64,000 nucleotides of DNA. It comes from Nemertoderma westbladi (lineage: Eukaryota; Xenacoelomorpha; Nemertodermatida; Nemertodermatidae). The notes below the pieces were generated by a model, which did no database searches, was not told the DNA's origin, and saw nothing but the letters and a program-made list of their open reading frames with translations. This document shows positions 1 through 10,887 of the stretch, piece after piece. The position numbers were made by a program, and so were the translations under genes. Within the stretch, counting starts at the first letter, position 1; every line of letters begins with the position of its first letter. Where the stretch lies: contig JAUCBJ010000358.1 in NCBI GenBank assembly GCA_032718475.1, forward strand, positions 1-64,000, given 5' to 3'.

Positions 1-1585
1 GCTCTACACTTGAACTTAACTTATTATTGGCTTCGCCTAATTGAAGATACCGTATTTCTTTCCGAAATTTATACAGCAATTGTTATACACGACAGTAACA
101 TTAATTACATCTATTCACATTAATTTGACAAGTTTTTTAAAGCTGAATTACAGAATATTTATTTGACGGTAATGGGGGGGGGGGGGGGGGGGGGGGGTAA
201 TTCTTTTACAGCTTCGTGTGAATAAAAACAACAAAGTTTTACATCGCGGCATTTGATAAAGTATGTCTGTTTATTTTGTTACCGGACAACAACATGTTTT
301 CCCAGTCACCGTTTAAGAAAAACTAATTATAATTTAAATTGTAGTATTTACAGAGACCGGTACCGGCAACTGCAGGCAATAAAATAACCAGAACTTTTGA
401 AGGTTATGATTAATTTTCTAAAATTAAATGTAAATAATATTGTAATTTATAATTTTATGTGGATTTTCAATTGTCAGCTGAAATACAAGAGGGGTCTAAG
501 ATAATGTTGATCAAGTGTAAGGCATCCAACCCACCAACCAATTGTTTTCCAGAAATATTACCATTTCAGATAGTAATCTTTCATTTACATGTGGATACCT
601 TCATTCATGTTAAGTGAGTTTGAAACGATTCTGATTATTATAATTTATTATCGTTTCAATGTGTATTTGGCGTACACGGGAATATCCAAGGGTAATGAAA
701 TTATAACAGCTCTGTTGGGAAAAGCCTTTACCTCACCGGCCATTGGCGACCCTTGTGTAGTACTGTGTGCCCTGATTTCACTGTGGCGGAGAGGTTGGTT
801 ACTCTAATCTGTAGCATGCAGGTTTTGCAGCGGAACCCTTTTTATAAATATTTTTTTAAGAGATTTAACACCACATAATATAGTGGTCAAAATTTTCCGT
901 TGCATGACTTGTATTGTTATTGGTTGGCCTAAGCTTAATTTCGAACCACGCCTTTGGTTCGAGTTGTTATGCTTTGCCCCGATTGTGATCGAAGAGAGTG
1001 TTGACCCGTGAACCCCTGCTGGGTTCACATGGGTTGTTGATGTTAACCCTAAAGCTCTGGCCTAAATTGACCCTTTAGGATACTTTCGCATCATCGTTCG
1101 ATGCGGACCCAGTTCGATAGGTGGTGGGGAGGTGAGGCCTATTGAATTGGCTCCTATTGGTCGATTGGGCCACCTTCGGTCTCTCACAGTGAACAAAGCC
1201 ACTCAGCTTTCAAAACATGAGTACGGCTATTTATCCCTGTATATTGTGCATAATTAATTCATTGTGTGTATTTATTTTCTATATATTTATTTTTATATGA
1301 TAATAATAATAATATTGGTTTGTGCGTGTAATAATTATTTGTGTATCTTTATTATTATGATATTATTTTACTGGATTACTGGACCTCTATTTTAATAAAT
1401 CTGGCGATAAATTGCGGTTAATTGAATTATATTGCAATTAATGCAATTGGAGATGATTTGTACATTAATTATGTGGATCCAAGCAAGGGCAGTAGTGGAG
1501 TGGGGCGAACCACGAAGTTATTAAGCTTAGATAAGAGATACACTATTTAAACCTTGTTTCTGTCTGTCAGTCTCAGCTCACCTTA
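1..1585. other. AT-rich intergenic DNA, no gene seen
   Basis: No reading frame here looks like a protein and no RNA gene was recognised. The visible structure is a 24-base G homopolymer at 174-197 and a GC-richer patch around 940-1190 of unknown origin. Poly-G or poly-C runs of this kind recur about ten times in the window and often mark ends of small mobile elements. Confidence 0.6.
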
Positions 1586-1684
1586 AGCCCCTGGTATCGA
1601 GAAATATATACATAAACTAAAAGTCCCATAGACGCAATGATAAAATAGCAGCTGGTGTTAATGAACCCCCCCCCCCCCCCCCCC
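1586..1684. repeat. Dispersed repeat segment ending in poly-C
   Basis: The stretch from about 1586 to 1664 (words such as CATAAACTAAAAGTCCCATA, GCAATGATAAAA and CAGCTGG) recurs diverged at about 3318-3427. The copy here runs into a C homopolymer at about 1665-1684. It is probably part of an interspersed mobile element; the class is unknown. Confidence 0.5.
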
Positions 1685-1809
1685 TGTCTTATGAATATAT
1701 ATCTGTCTACTATAATAATACATTGGAATTATCAATCCCCCTTATTTAAAAAATAAAAAATTTTATAATAGTTTTTGTAAAAACACTAGCTACCATAAAA
1801 ATTTATTTT

Positions 1810-1867
1810 ACTCTCGATATTTTTACTCTCGATATTTTTACTCTCCATATTTTTACTCGCGATATTC
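1810..1867. repeat. 15-bp tandem repeat, four copies
   Basis: The unit ACTCTCGATATTTTT is repeated four times with single-base changes (a C in copy 3, a G in copy 4, which is shortened). Confidence 0.85.
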
Positions 1868-1985
1868 TTCAAGTCTAAATTTTTTTCACCAATACTAACA
1901 ACACCGACCTATACTAAGCTATAACAATGAAATACAGTGCTATACCGACGTATGCAATACAGAGTTATGCCGAACTACACATTAA

Positions 1986-2595
1986 TTTAGATCCTGGAAG
2001 CGAACTTAGATCCTGGAAGTGAACATCCCAGTTACGAACTTAGATCCGAAAGCAACGTGAACATAGATCCTGGAAGCGAACTTAGATCCTAGATATGAAC
2101 CTAGATCTTGGAAGCGAACTTAGATCCTAGATACGAACTTCGATCCGAAAGCAACGTGAACTGAACATAGATCATATATGTGAACTTAGATCCTGGAAGC
2201 GAACTTAGATCCTAGATGTGTACTTAGATCCTGGAAGCGAACTTAGATCCTAGATGTGTACTTAAATCCTGGAAGCGAACTTAGATCCTAGATGTGTACT
2301 TAAATCCTGGAAGCGAACTTAGATCCTAGATGTGTACTTAAATCCTGGAAGCGAACTTAGATCCTAGATGTGTACTTAAATCCTGGAAGCGAACTTAGAT
2401 CCTAGATGTGTACTTAAATCCTGGAAGCGAACTTGGATACTAGATATGAACTTAGATCTTGGAAGCAACACGATCTCTGATACTACTGTAGATGAGAACA
2501 TAGATCCTATACACGAACTTAAATCATAGATGCGACTACTGTAGATCCTGGAAACTAACTTAGATCCTAAGCACGAACTTAGATCCTGGAAATGA
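1986..2595. repeat. 38-bp minisatellite (TTAGATCCTGGAAGCGAAC type)
   Basis: Alternating blocks CTTAGATCCTGGAAGCGAA and CTTAGATCCTAGATGTGTA build a unit of about 38 bp. It is very regular between about 2190 and 2430 and degenerates towards both ends. Open frames across it are by-products of the repetition and are not genes. Confidence 0.85.
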
Positions 2596-2604
2596 CGTAC
2601 TGAA

Positions 2605-3119
2605 TCATACTGATCGAGCCGAATAGAACCGATCAAGCCGAGTCGAGCCCAATCATGCCGGACAGCCAAATCGAGCCGAGTCGAACCAGACTGAGCCGAG
2701 TCAAGCCCAATGAGTCGAGTCGAGCCCTATCAAGCCTAGTCGAGCCCAATTGAGCCGGACTGAGTCGAGTCGAGCCCAATCGAGCAGAGTCGAGCCAGAC
2801 TGAGCCGAGCCAAGCCCAATGAGTCGAGTCGAGCCCTATCAAGCCTAGTCGAGCCCAATTGAGCCGGACTGAGCTGAGTCGAGCCCAATCTAGCCGAGTT
2901 GAGCGCAATCATGCCAAATCGAGCAGAGTCGCGCCCAATCGAGCCGAGTCGAGCCCAATCGAGCCGAGTTGAGCAGATTGAGCCGAGTCGAGCCCAATTG
3001 AGCCAAGTCGAGCCGATTGAACCGAGCCGAGTCGAGCCCAATCGAGTCGAGTCGAGCCGTATATATCAAGCCAAATTGAGCCAGACTGAGTCGAGTCGAA
3101 CCCAGCCGATCGAGCCAAT
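2605..3119. repeat. Degenerate GAGCC/GAGTC satellite
   Basis: Imperfect 5-mers GAGCC, GAGTC, CAATC and AAGCC alternate, giving long spurious frames on both strands. The array directly precedes the 63-nt terminus at 3120-3182, just as the purer GAGCC array at 6510-7238 precedes the same terminus at 7239-7301. The two arrays are therefore probably internal parts of related elements. Confidence 0.8.
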
Positions 3120-3182
3120 CGTTGTCTCTTTTATTTGAAATAAAAAGTCGGTTCCTTATCGGGCCGCTAGGCCCGTCACTAG
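3120..3182 (+). mobile_element. Helitron-like 3' terminus, copy 1
   Basis: This 63-nt block is identical to 7239-7301. Its last 23 nt contain a perfect 6-bp stem hairpin CGGGCC-GCTA-GGCCCG (3160-3175), then TCA and CTAG (3179-3182), and the next flanking base is T. A short GC hairpin a few bases before CTRR with a T after it is the known 3' signature of Helitrons. The similarity between copies stops exactly after CTAG. No 5' TC end or Rep/helicase gene was found, so this would be non-autonomous. Class assignment is inference. Confidence 0.55.
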
Positions 3183-3430
3183 TTAGGAACCGAGAGGTTC
3201 ATTACTGTAAGAATTGCTCGAGACTGGCTGGCTGGCTGACTGACTGACTGATCTACAGCCAAAACTACTCTAACGATTTTGATGAAATTTTCACAGCGGC
3301 TAGATACCGCGATTCTAAGGTCCCTGGTATGTTCCGCTATTTCGTCCATGAGCCGTGGGCTCGAAAAATAGACATAAACGAAAAAACGCCATAGGCGCAA
3401 TGATAAAAACACCAGCTGGCACTCATGAAA
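3183..3430. repeat. Interspersed repeat remnant
   Basis: The segment carries a CTGGCTGGCTGACTGACTG simple repeat (about 3220-3250), followed at 3318-3427 by sequence related to 1586-1664. It is probably an old mobile-element fragment. No coding sequence is evident. Confidence 0.4.
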
Positions 3431-4038
3431 AATGCATAGAGATAGCCTAGTAATGCTATTCTATAGGAATGGCCACCTAACAAGGAAATGCTTTCTCTGC
3501 CAAGTATTATCCTCATTCTACAACTCAGACAGTAAGCAAACAAAAGCTGTGGGATTCTAATGTATTACATCATAAGCTGATTGCTCTCCCAATAGCCCTC
3601 ACACACTCACTGAATCCAATGAAATCGAATATCTATTAGCTTAATGCGAATAGCTGGTAAGCTGAATGCCATTTTAGTTATTGTGTACTGTTGATAGCAG
3701 AGTTGACTGCTATGTTGTATGTATTTAATTAAAATAATTTTCGTAGAGGGAAGTTAATTTGGGATTACTACTATCAGATGTAAGCAAAGCTGTTCAATGG
3801 GGTGGGTCATGGGACCCAAATATAGTACATTATGCATGGCAAACATTAATAAAATCATTCAGTCAACCTGGAGGGTATTTGCTTAGTTAACTCTACTGTG
3901 CGAAAAACGAATTTATAATGTTACCCATACTTCAGGTGAATGAATTTTTAGATATTTGTACTGAAGGCAACGATTTCTGATATAATTAAAATACATGACA
4001 GGGGCTTGTTTCGTTATATGTATTTGCGCCCTTCGAGC
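3431..4038. other. Intergenic DNA, nothing recognised
   Basis: AT-rich sequence without a convincing open frame, RNA gene or repeat on either strand. Confidence 0.5.
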
Positions 4039-4355
4039 AGCACGTGAATTACATCAAATAATAGACACATTGTTTGACTTTGTCCCTTCGAGCAGCACGT
4101 GAGTTTTGCTTTTAACCCTTCGATATATGTATTTGCGCCCGTCGAGCAGCACGGGGAGTCGACTCAGACCGAGCCAAGCCGAGCCAAGCCGAGCTGAGCC
4201 AAGCCGAGCCGTGCCGAGCCGAGCCGAGCCGAGCAGAGCCGTGCCGAGCCGAGCCGAGCCGAGCCGTGCCGAGCCAGGCCAGGCCAAGCCAAGCCGAGCC
4301 GAGCCGAGCCGAGCCGAGCCGAGCCGAGCCGAGCCGAGCCGAGCCGAGCCGAGCA
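4039..4355. repeat. Leader plus GAGCC 5-mer array, copy 1
   Basis: A leader of about 130 bp (4039-4170) is nearly identical to 6379-6509, differing by a 1-bp indel and a few substitutions. It contains CTTCGAGCAGCACGTGA-type words more than once. It leads into a GAGCC array (4171-4355) with GTGCC, CAGCC and AAGCC variants. This copy lacks the Helitron-like end and stops at CAGAGAGCAGCAGG. The arrays are open in several frames only because of the 5-bp period. Confidence 0.85.
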
Positions 4356-4727
4356 GAGAGCAGCAGGCTCATTCCATGAAAAGGTCAACCTCCCCACTAA
4401 TTTCTAAAAATGAGATGTAGCTTTGAATTTATACTTATTTTAGGTCAAAATTTATCGCACTTCATGAATTCAGTGCTAAAATTGTATCAACACAGGTGGT
4501 TTATCAAAAATAGTCGAATTACAAATTATGCACCGGCTCTGCACAAAATGTGAATAAAAGTGTGCAAAAGTTTCGTTTCCTGTAGGCACTTCCTATGACC
4601 AATAAATTAACATTTCTGAGCATGTACCAAATCAAAAACAAACCCATTTTTGAATTTTTTTGGTTTCAATTAATTTCACCAGTGTTTCATTCCTCTATAA
4701 TGAAATCGATAAAGTTAATCTTGTGAT

Positions 4728-5445
4728 GTCCCATACTTTACCTAAAATAGTGAAATTTTTAGTTTATTCACAGAGATGTAACTCAGCCTAATAACCCAGT
4801 GGAATGCAAAGCACGTTTGTGTTGCGTCATCGTATAAAACAATTAGTTTCATCTTTACTCCCTCAGAAATATCATGACAGCCAATTTAAAATTGTCCCAT
4901 ACTTTACCATTAAAATGGCGATTATATTAGTGCACTGTATTAATGTAATATGTGAAGCCAGGAGTGGTATAATACTCTAAGGTCATAGTCGGCCGTAAGA
5001 ATATGAGTCTATATTTGAACTGAGAATCATTCCTCAGTCAAGAAATCTTTGGGTTTATGCATGTAAAGTCCCATACTTTACCAAAAAATAGTGAAATTTT
5101 TAATTTATACACAGAGAAGTAGTCTAACTCAGCCCAATCACCCAGTGGAATGCAAAGCACGTTTGTGTTGCGTCATCTTAAGAAACAATTACCTGTAGTT
5201 TCATAATCTACTCCCTCAGAAACATCATGACGGCCAATTGAAAATTGTCCCATACTTTACCATTATAATGGCGATTACATTAGTGCACTGTATTAATGTA
5301 ATATATAAAACCTGGAGGGCAGGAGTGTTATAATGCTTTAGGGTGATAGTAGGGGGAAGCATAGAAGTATATATTTGAACTAAGAATCATTCCTCAGTTA
5401 ACTAATCTTTGAGTTTAAGCATGTAAAGTCCCGTACTTTACAACA
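4728..5445. repeat. 340/360-bp tandem duplication with TCCCATACTTTACC boxes
   Basis: Copy 1 (4728-5067) and copy 2 (5068-5427) are clearly homologous along their length, and a third copy begins at 5428. Every copy starts with GTCCC(A/G)TACTTTAC. A second box lies about 170 bp in (4894, 5247). More boxes occur at about 5965, 5987, 6174 and 6352, up to the start of the second GAGCC block. Repeated boxes of this kind resemble subterminal protein-binding sites of DNA transposons, but no terminus was identified. Confidence 0.75.
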
Positions 5446-6378
5446 AATTTCAAAAAATTTAGTTTTTTAGCAGATAAGAAGATCGGTAAGTACAGTAATT
5501 GATACATTTTCAGAGAAATGGAAATAATTTCTAAACATTTTACAGACTACATGTGTACCAAGTTTGGTTATATTTCATTAATGATTGGCGGACTTATTTC
5601 GGTTTTTATCAAAATTTTGAAACTATCGGTACCAACAGACAGACTGTCTGATATGTGACCTTCGATTCCTTAAACTTCAGATTCTTTCCAAACTATAGAC
5701 AGAATTCATACGTACCAGGTTTGGTTTAATTTCATCTAAAAATGACCGAGTTATACAGTATTCGGGATCAAAATTTAGACAGATGACATACAACTCCTCA
5801 ATGGCACCCATATGATAAGACTTCGGGTTAATTTGTGGGCCGCCCCACATTTTGTAACCATATCTTGGTTGGAAATACTTAGTTGCACTTTATTATCACT
5901 AATTATCCAGAAATTACTGTTAGGTTAAGTGTAAGAGACCATTTTGACCATGAAATTCGTACAGGTCCCGTACTTTACTTAGCAATGTCCCATACTTTAC
6001 CACACAAACCACACTGTAAAAAATTAGCAATGCAGCAATTCGTCTTATATTTATATTTTTATTTAAGCTTAATAATACAGCTTTATCCTAAACATCAACT
6101 CAACACCGTACCTGCGCACAATTCGCTAAATTTTAGAATTGAAATCATAAAATAAAAAAAACCATTTCGTACGAATCCGTACTTTACCTTAATTGGACAA
6201 GCTGGTGTTTTCTCAAAAGTGACTAAGTCCCGCCATAAGCTTCGCGAAATCAAAACTGATATTCGAAAGTTTAATCCAAGCACAATTTTGTGCACATATG
6301 TGCTGTGGATAACATTGTACAGGAAATCAAAGTTCAAAATTGTGTACGAATGTCCCGTACTTTACTTTGGAATGAGCC
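5446..6378. other. Non-coding DNA with scattered CCCGTACTTTAC boxes
   Basis: No gene is visible. At about 5535-5600 there is a phrase (ACCAAGTTTGGTTATATTTC and following) related to 23935-23975, an interspersed repeat. TCCC(A/G)TACTTTAC boxes near 5965, 5987, 6174 and 6352 link this region to the duplication before it. Confidence 0.5.
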
Positions 6379-7238
6379 AGCACGTGAATTACATCAAATA
6401 ATAGACACATTGTTTGACTTTGTCCCTTCGAGCAGCATGTGAGTTTTGCTTTGACCCTTCGATATATGTATTTGCGCCCTTCGAGCAGCACGGGGAGTCG
6501 ACTCAGACCGAGCCAAGCCGAGCCAAGCCGAGCCGAGCCAAGCCGAGCCGAGCCGTGCCGAGCCGAGCCGAGCCGAGCAGAGCCGTGCCGAGCCGAGCCG
6601 AGCCGAGCCGAGCCGTGCCGAGCCGAGCCAGGCCAAGCCGAGCCGAGCCGAGCCGAGCCGAGCCGAGCCGAGCCGAGCCGAGCCGAGCCGAGCCGAGCCG
6701 AGCCGAGCCGAGCCGAGCAGAGCCGTGCCGAGCCGAGCCGAGCCGAGCCGTGCCGAGCCGAGCCAGGCCGAGCCGAGCCGAGCCGAGCCGAGCCGAGCCG
6801 AGCCGAGCCGAGCCGAGCCGAGCCGAGCCGAGCCGAGCCGAGCCGAGCCGAGCCGAGCCGAGCAGAGCCGAGCCGAGCCGAGCCGAGCCGAGCCGAGCCG
6901 AGCCGAGCCGAGCCGAGCCGAGCCGAGCCGAGCCGAGCCGAGCCGAGCCGAGCCAGGCCAGGCCAAGCCAAGCCAAGCCGAGCCGAGCCAGGCCGAGCCA
7001 AGCTGAGCCGAGCCGAGCCGAGCCGAGCCGAGCCGAGCCGAGCCGAGCCGAGCCGAGCCGAGCCGAGCCGAGCCGAGCCGAGCCGAGCCAAGCCGAGCCG
7101 AGCTGAGCCGAACCGAGCCGAGCTGAGCCGAACCGAGCCGAGCTGAGCTGAGCCAAGCCGAGCCTAATCGAGCCAAACCGAGCCAATCAAGCCAAGTCGA
7201 ACTTAATCGTGCCCAATCGTGCAAGACCGAGCCGAGCT
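6379..7238. repeat. Leader plus GAGCC 5-mer array, copy 2
   Basis: The 130-bp leader shared with 4039-4170 is followed by about 600 bp of nearly pure GAGCC (6510-7110) with occasional GTGCC, AGGCC and CAGAGCC variants. The array degenerates towards 7238. Because the period is 5, three frames per strand stay open (SRAEP or GSARL peptides); these are not genes. The + strand of the array has almost no T. Confidence 0.95.
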
Positions 7239-7301
7239 CGTTGTCTCTTTTATTTGAAATAAAAAGTCGGTTCCTTATCGGGCCGCTAGGCCCGTCACTA
7301 G
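7239..7301 (+). mobile_element. Helitron-like 3' terminus, copy 2
   Basis: Identical to 3120-3182. The hairpin is at 7279-7294, the terminal CTAG at 7298-7301, and the next base is T. The flanks differ completely from copy 1 immediately after CTAG, so this is a true element boundary. It follows a GAGCC satellite, as copy 1 does. Confidence 0.55.
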
Positions 7302-7889
7302 TATTGGGTTGGATTTGTTAGTATATAAACTGATATTCTGGGTAGCATTTCTTCAGTAGTCTACGGAACCCCAGCCAAGTAGAAGGATGTTTTTTATTAT
7401 TATTATTATTTTAGCGACATAGTTCGGGCAATTTATATTGCGGTTGATTTTGTGATTATTATTAGGCCTTAATTATTTATATTATATTTACTATATTGTC
7501 ATAACATTTTAACTGATTGTAACATCGTATTGTAAACCATGATAACCTTAAGTTGTAGAAGAAGTGTATGCAAGGCCTTCTACAGTTCTACTGTTCTAGT
7601 AGGCCTTGGTACTGTCTGACTGTGGTACTGCAGTACTGTCAGATTGCAGACTATGGACTATACCAGTAATGCAGTATACTGGTATACTGCAGTACTGAGT
7701 ACACCCGAGTATACAGACCACAGAATACAAGTGTTATGAGTTAGAGTAAGGCCTACTTCAGTACTTACATCAGAACACAGTACTTCAATACTTCCTACCA
7801 GCTGACCAGTTGAGTTAGGGGATCAGACCAGCCATTATTAGGTCCGTCTCTGGTCTCCTTTGCAGCTTTGTTCTGACAAACCGTCTCCC
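7302..7889. other. Upstream region of NDUFAF6
   Basis: AT-rich non-coding sequence rich in short CAGTACTG/TACTGCAG words between about 7570 and 7790. A good 3' splice site (TCTCCTTTGCAG ending at 7865) lies 24 nt before the NDUFAF6 start codon, so a 5'UTR intron or a trans-splice acceptor probably sits here. Confidence 0.45.
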
Positions 7890-8876
7890 ATGTCCGGGAT
7901 GTTGCAGCCTTATCGTACAGCAGTGGTATACCAGCGATGTGGCTTGGGAACATCCAGCAAGAGTTTTCCCACCTTTCAAAGTAAAACATCTGTAGACGCC
8001 TACGGTGTGCCATCATCAGTGACATCTAATTCGGCGCAGTATTGTGCCGATTTAGTTCGGAAATACGACCACGACAACTATTTATGTATCGCCTTGTACC
8101 CCAAATTATTACAGAGAACGGCGTTCGCTCTTAGCGCTCTGAACTGCGAACTAGCTAGGATTCCAGATGTGGTTAGTTCCATTGATATCGGACTGTTTCG
8201 CTACCAGTTTTGGCGGGATAGTGTTACGTCAGCGCTCGGTGGCTCGCCTCCAGCCAATCCTACATGCTTGGAATTATATAGAATGAGAGAATCTGTAGCC
8301 CTAAACAACTACTGGGTAAATAGATCTATAGATGCCAGAGTTCAACTTCTGCGGAATAAAGTCTTCCAAACTACTGTAGAATTGGAAAAGTATGGTGAGG
8401 AAACCTCGTCTTGTTTACTGTATTCCTTAGCAACCGGATTAGGATTGCAGTCCGTGGAAGTAGACCACTGCTTGAGTCACCTCGGTAAGGCTATCTCCTT
8501 GACGACATTAATTCGGGCTATACCTAGCAACGCGCGACAACGGCGGTGTTATATCCCCATGACAACGCTAGCGTCATCAGGACTCTCTGAGGAGGATTTA
8601 TTTAGAGGTTCTACTGATTCCTCACAGCTCGACGCCACTTACGAGCTGGCCTGCTCAGCTCGCAGTCATATAATTAAGGCTAAAACAATGCGACTCGAGT
8701 TACCAAAGTCTCAGAGTTCATTATTGTATCCGATTTTCTTGCGAACTGTTTGTCTCCAATCTTATTTGTCACAACTGGAAAAGTATAATTTTAATATATT
8801 TGAAACCAAATTACAACGTAAAAACGGTTTGTTGCCGTTAATTCTTGTGACTAAGAACGCGCTTGGTAGGCTGTGA
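7890..8876 (+). CDS. NDUFAF6: NADH dehydrogenase (complex I) assembly factor 6, NDUFAF6-like
   Basis: The product is a 328-residue member of the squalene/phytoene-synthase fold family that lost synthase activity and helps assemble mitochondrial complex I. The frame reads SAQYCADLVRKYDHDNYLC near residue 45-65, the family N-terminal signature, followed by helical segments such as YQFWRDSV and the LYSLATGLGLQSVEVDHCLSH region (LGK..SL..L+RAIP), then the C-terminal P.FL...CLQ.YL..LEKYNFNIF stretch. Length matches human NDUFAF6 (about 333). The start is the first ATG after a good acceptor (AG at 7864-7865); the frame is open further upstream without an ATG, so an additional 5' coding exon is possible but not needed. 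The N-terminus is Ser/Thr/Gln-rich, fitting a mitochondrial presequence. AATAAA lies 82 nt past the stop (8958). The gene is intronless here. Confidence 0.9.
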   Translation: MSGMLQPYRTAVVYQRCGLGTSSKSFPTFQSKTSVDAYGVPSSVTSNSAQYCADLVRKYDHDNYLCIALYPKLLQRTAFALSALNCELARIPDVVSSIDIGLFRYQFWRDSVTSALGGSPPANPTCLELYRMRESVALNNYWVNRSIDARVQLLRNKVFQTTVELEKYGEETSSCLLYSLATGLGLQSVEVDHCLSHLGKAISLTTLIRAIPSNARQRRCYIPMTTLASSGLSEEDLFRGSTDSSQLDATYELACSARSHIIKAKTMRLELPKSQSSLLYPIFLRTVCLQSYLSQLEKYNFNIFETKLQRKNGLLPLILVTKNALGRL

Positions 8877-9942
8877 AATTTTACTGGCTCTATAGATCTC
8901 AGTAGATTGTAATTTAGTATACTTACTACACAGTAGTCTTGTAGTAGTTATCTGGGTAATAAACTACTATATGCGCCACTATCTGATAGATAGATGTAAA
9001 AACCATGTAAAACATTAATTACGAGTTTGTAATGTAAATCGTTAATTACGAAATTACAATTTCACGTTAATTTCATGTCATTCATAATAATAAATGGTGG
9101 GTTTACATTGTGGAGTTGCGATTTTGTTAGTCACTTTAAGTGTCTATCTTTTATGAATATTCATAATTCATATGAATTTTGTTTATGTTTTAATTTATGT
9201 AAAGCAAAATCCATTGACATTCAATTACACATCACATGGTTGAATTAGTACCGACAAGACAAGACAAGCATTCGATAATAATTAATAACAAATAAAAAAT
9301 TCCGCGATTCCTAAATTGTACACTACCCGGTTAGAAAGAACGCTTTTTGTGATGGGATTAGACCTGCAGTCCTACTCCTACATGCGCCAATAAAAAGTTA
9401 TTTTCCGTAAAATAAACTTTTGAACGCTAGGTTAATACCCCTAGAACAGTTCATAATAACAAAAAGTATAATAATAGTAATAAACACATCGAAAATACAG
9501 CTTGCCAATGCCAACGCTCTGCTACTATAATTAATAATAATACAAGATATGTAGTAGGTAGGCTAACTAAAACAATTGCTGCAATTAATACATCTAATGT
9601 CTTAATAATATGACTCGACTCACATTGTTGGTTTACTTATACTATATAGGCATTAGTTTTTATTTAGTTATTTTAAAAAGTAAATAAATTGATTAGTAAA
9701 CCAAACAGTTTTGCTTGGTTTTCTTTTCGTTTTGGTTTTCATTTACAACTATATAGGCCTAATTTCTTTCTAATTTCTATAATTTGACTATTTTAATTTG
9801 ATATTAGGCAAATTGAGTATACGTCAACGTCATTAGTTTATTGATATTTATTTTCTGTATTCTGAGTTGTTTATTATAATATACTATAAGCGGAACGCAT
9901 CTTATAATAAAAGTCAAGAAGCTATTAAATTAATTAATTAAT
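8877..9942. other. Intergenic region NDUFAF6-CDK5
   Basis: AT-rich; it contains the NDUFAF6 polyadenylation signal at 8958-8963 and the presumed CDK5 promoter. No other gene, RNA or repeat was recognised. Confidence 0.5.
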
Positions 9943-10809
9943 ATGCACAAATACGAGAAACTCGAAAAAATCGGAGAGGGCACTTATGGGACGGTTTTTA
10001 AGGCGAAAAACAAGGAGACCCACGAGATAGTGGCGCTAAAACGGGTTCGTTTGGACGAGGAGGATGAGGGTGTACCGAGTTCGGCACTGCGAGAGATCTG
10101 TTTACTGAAGGAGTTGAAACACCGGAACATTGTGCGTCTACACGATGTGCTACACAGCGACCGCAAACTCACCATAGTATTCGAGTACTGCGACCAGGAC
10201 TTAAAGAAATACTTTGACTCTTGTAATGGACATATAGACCCGGACATTGTCAAGTCCTACATGTATCAACTACTCCAGGGGTTAAACTACTGCCACACGC
10301 GGAATATTCTGCATCGCGATTTAAAACCCCAGAATCTTTTAATTAATAAAAACGGCGAATTAAAACTCGCGGATTTCGGTTTAGCTCGCGCTTTCGGGAT
10401 CCCAGTTCGTTGTTTCTCCGCCGAAGTCGTCACCCTTTGGTACCGACCACCAGACGTTCTGTTTGGCGCTAAACTCTACACGACCAGCATCGATATGTGG
10501 TCTGCCGGTTGTATTTTCGCCGAGATCGCCAACTCCGGACGGCCGTTGTTCCCGGGTTCCGATGTCGACGATGAACTCCGACGGATCTTTAAACTCCTCG
10601 GGACCCCCACCGAGGAGGTTTGGCAAGGAATAGCGAAACTCCCCGACTACAAACCCTTCCCGGTCTATCCCACTCTGTATAACTGGCCGAACACGGTCGT
10701 TCCCTCGCTGAACTCTAGAGGCCGAGACCTCCTCCAGTGTTTACTCGTATGTAACCCAGCCGGTCGACTTAGTTCAGAAGATTCTCTCTCACATTCTTAT
10801 TTTGACTAG
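9943..10809 (+). CDS. CDK5: Cyclin-dependent kinase 5
   Basis: A 288-residue Ser/Thr protein kinase, colinear with human CDK5 from residue 1. Visible features are the glycine loop GEGTYG at 11-16 with the inhibitory Tyr15, ATP lysine K33, the CDK5-type PSSALRE helix (45-51), catalytic loop HRDLKPQN with Asp near 126, the DFGLARA magnesium motif (144-150) and an activation segment [16 protein letters not shown]. The Ser at about 159 that sets p35/p39 rather than cyclin choice is kept, and the activation loop has no phospho-Thr, as expected for CDK5. The protein ends in HSYFD, a few residues short of human CDK5. In other animals it is activated by p35-type regulators and acts in neurons. There is no intron, whereas vertebrate CDK5 has many. 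The nearest AATAAA (10994) lies inside a MITE inserted 3' of the gene. Confidence 0.97.
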   Translation: MHKYEKLEKIGEGTYGTVFKAKNKETHEIVALKRVRLDEEDEGVPSSALREICLLKELKHRNIVRLHDVLHSDRKLTIVFEYCDQDLKKYFDSCNGHIDPDIVKSYMYQLLQGLNYCHTRNILHRDLKPQNLLINKNGELKLADFGLARAFGIPVRCFSAEVVTLWYRPPDVLFGAKLYTTSIDMWSAGCIFAEIANSGRPLFPGSDVDDELRRIFKLLGTPTEEVWQGIAKLPDYKPFPVYPTLYNWPNTVVPSLNSRGRDLLQCLLVCNPAGRLSSEDSLSHSYFD

Positions 10810-10887
10810 TTTGTTTGTTCCCCTAGATCTTGCTTGTGCAGTTTGAGGATATATCATGTTTTAGATTTGAGCAACGCATTTAAATTT

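Noticed and set aside
6327-7224. Long frames on both strands across the GAGCC array (up to 276 codons)
   Set aside because: A 5-bp tandem repeat without stops keeps every frame open; peptides are pure SRAEP/GSARL repeats with no start context or domain.
7860-7889. Upstream extension of NDUFAF6 to 7860
   Set aside because: The extension begins with TTG and crosses a strong splice acceptor at 7865; the first ATG at 7890 gives the family length.
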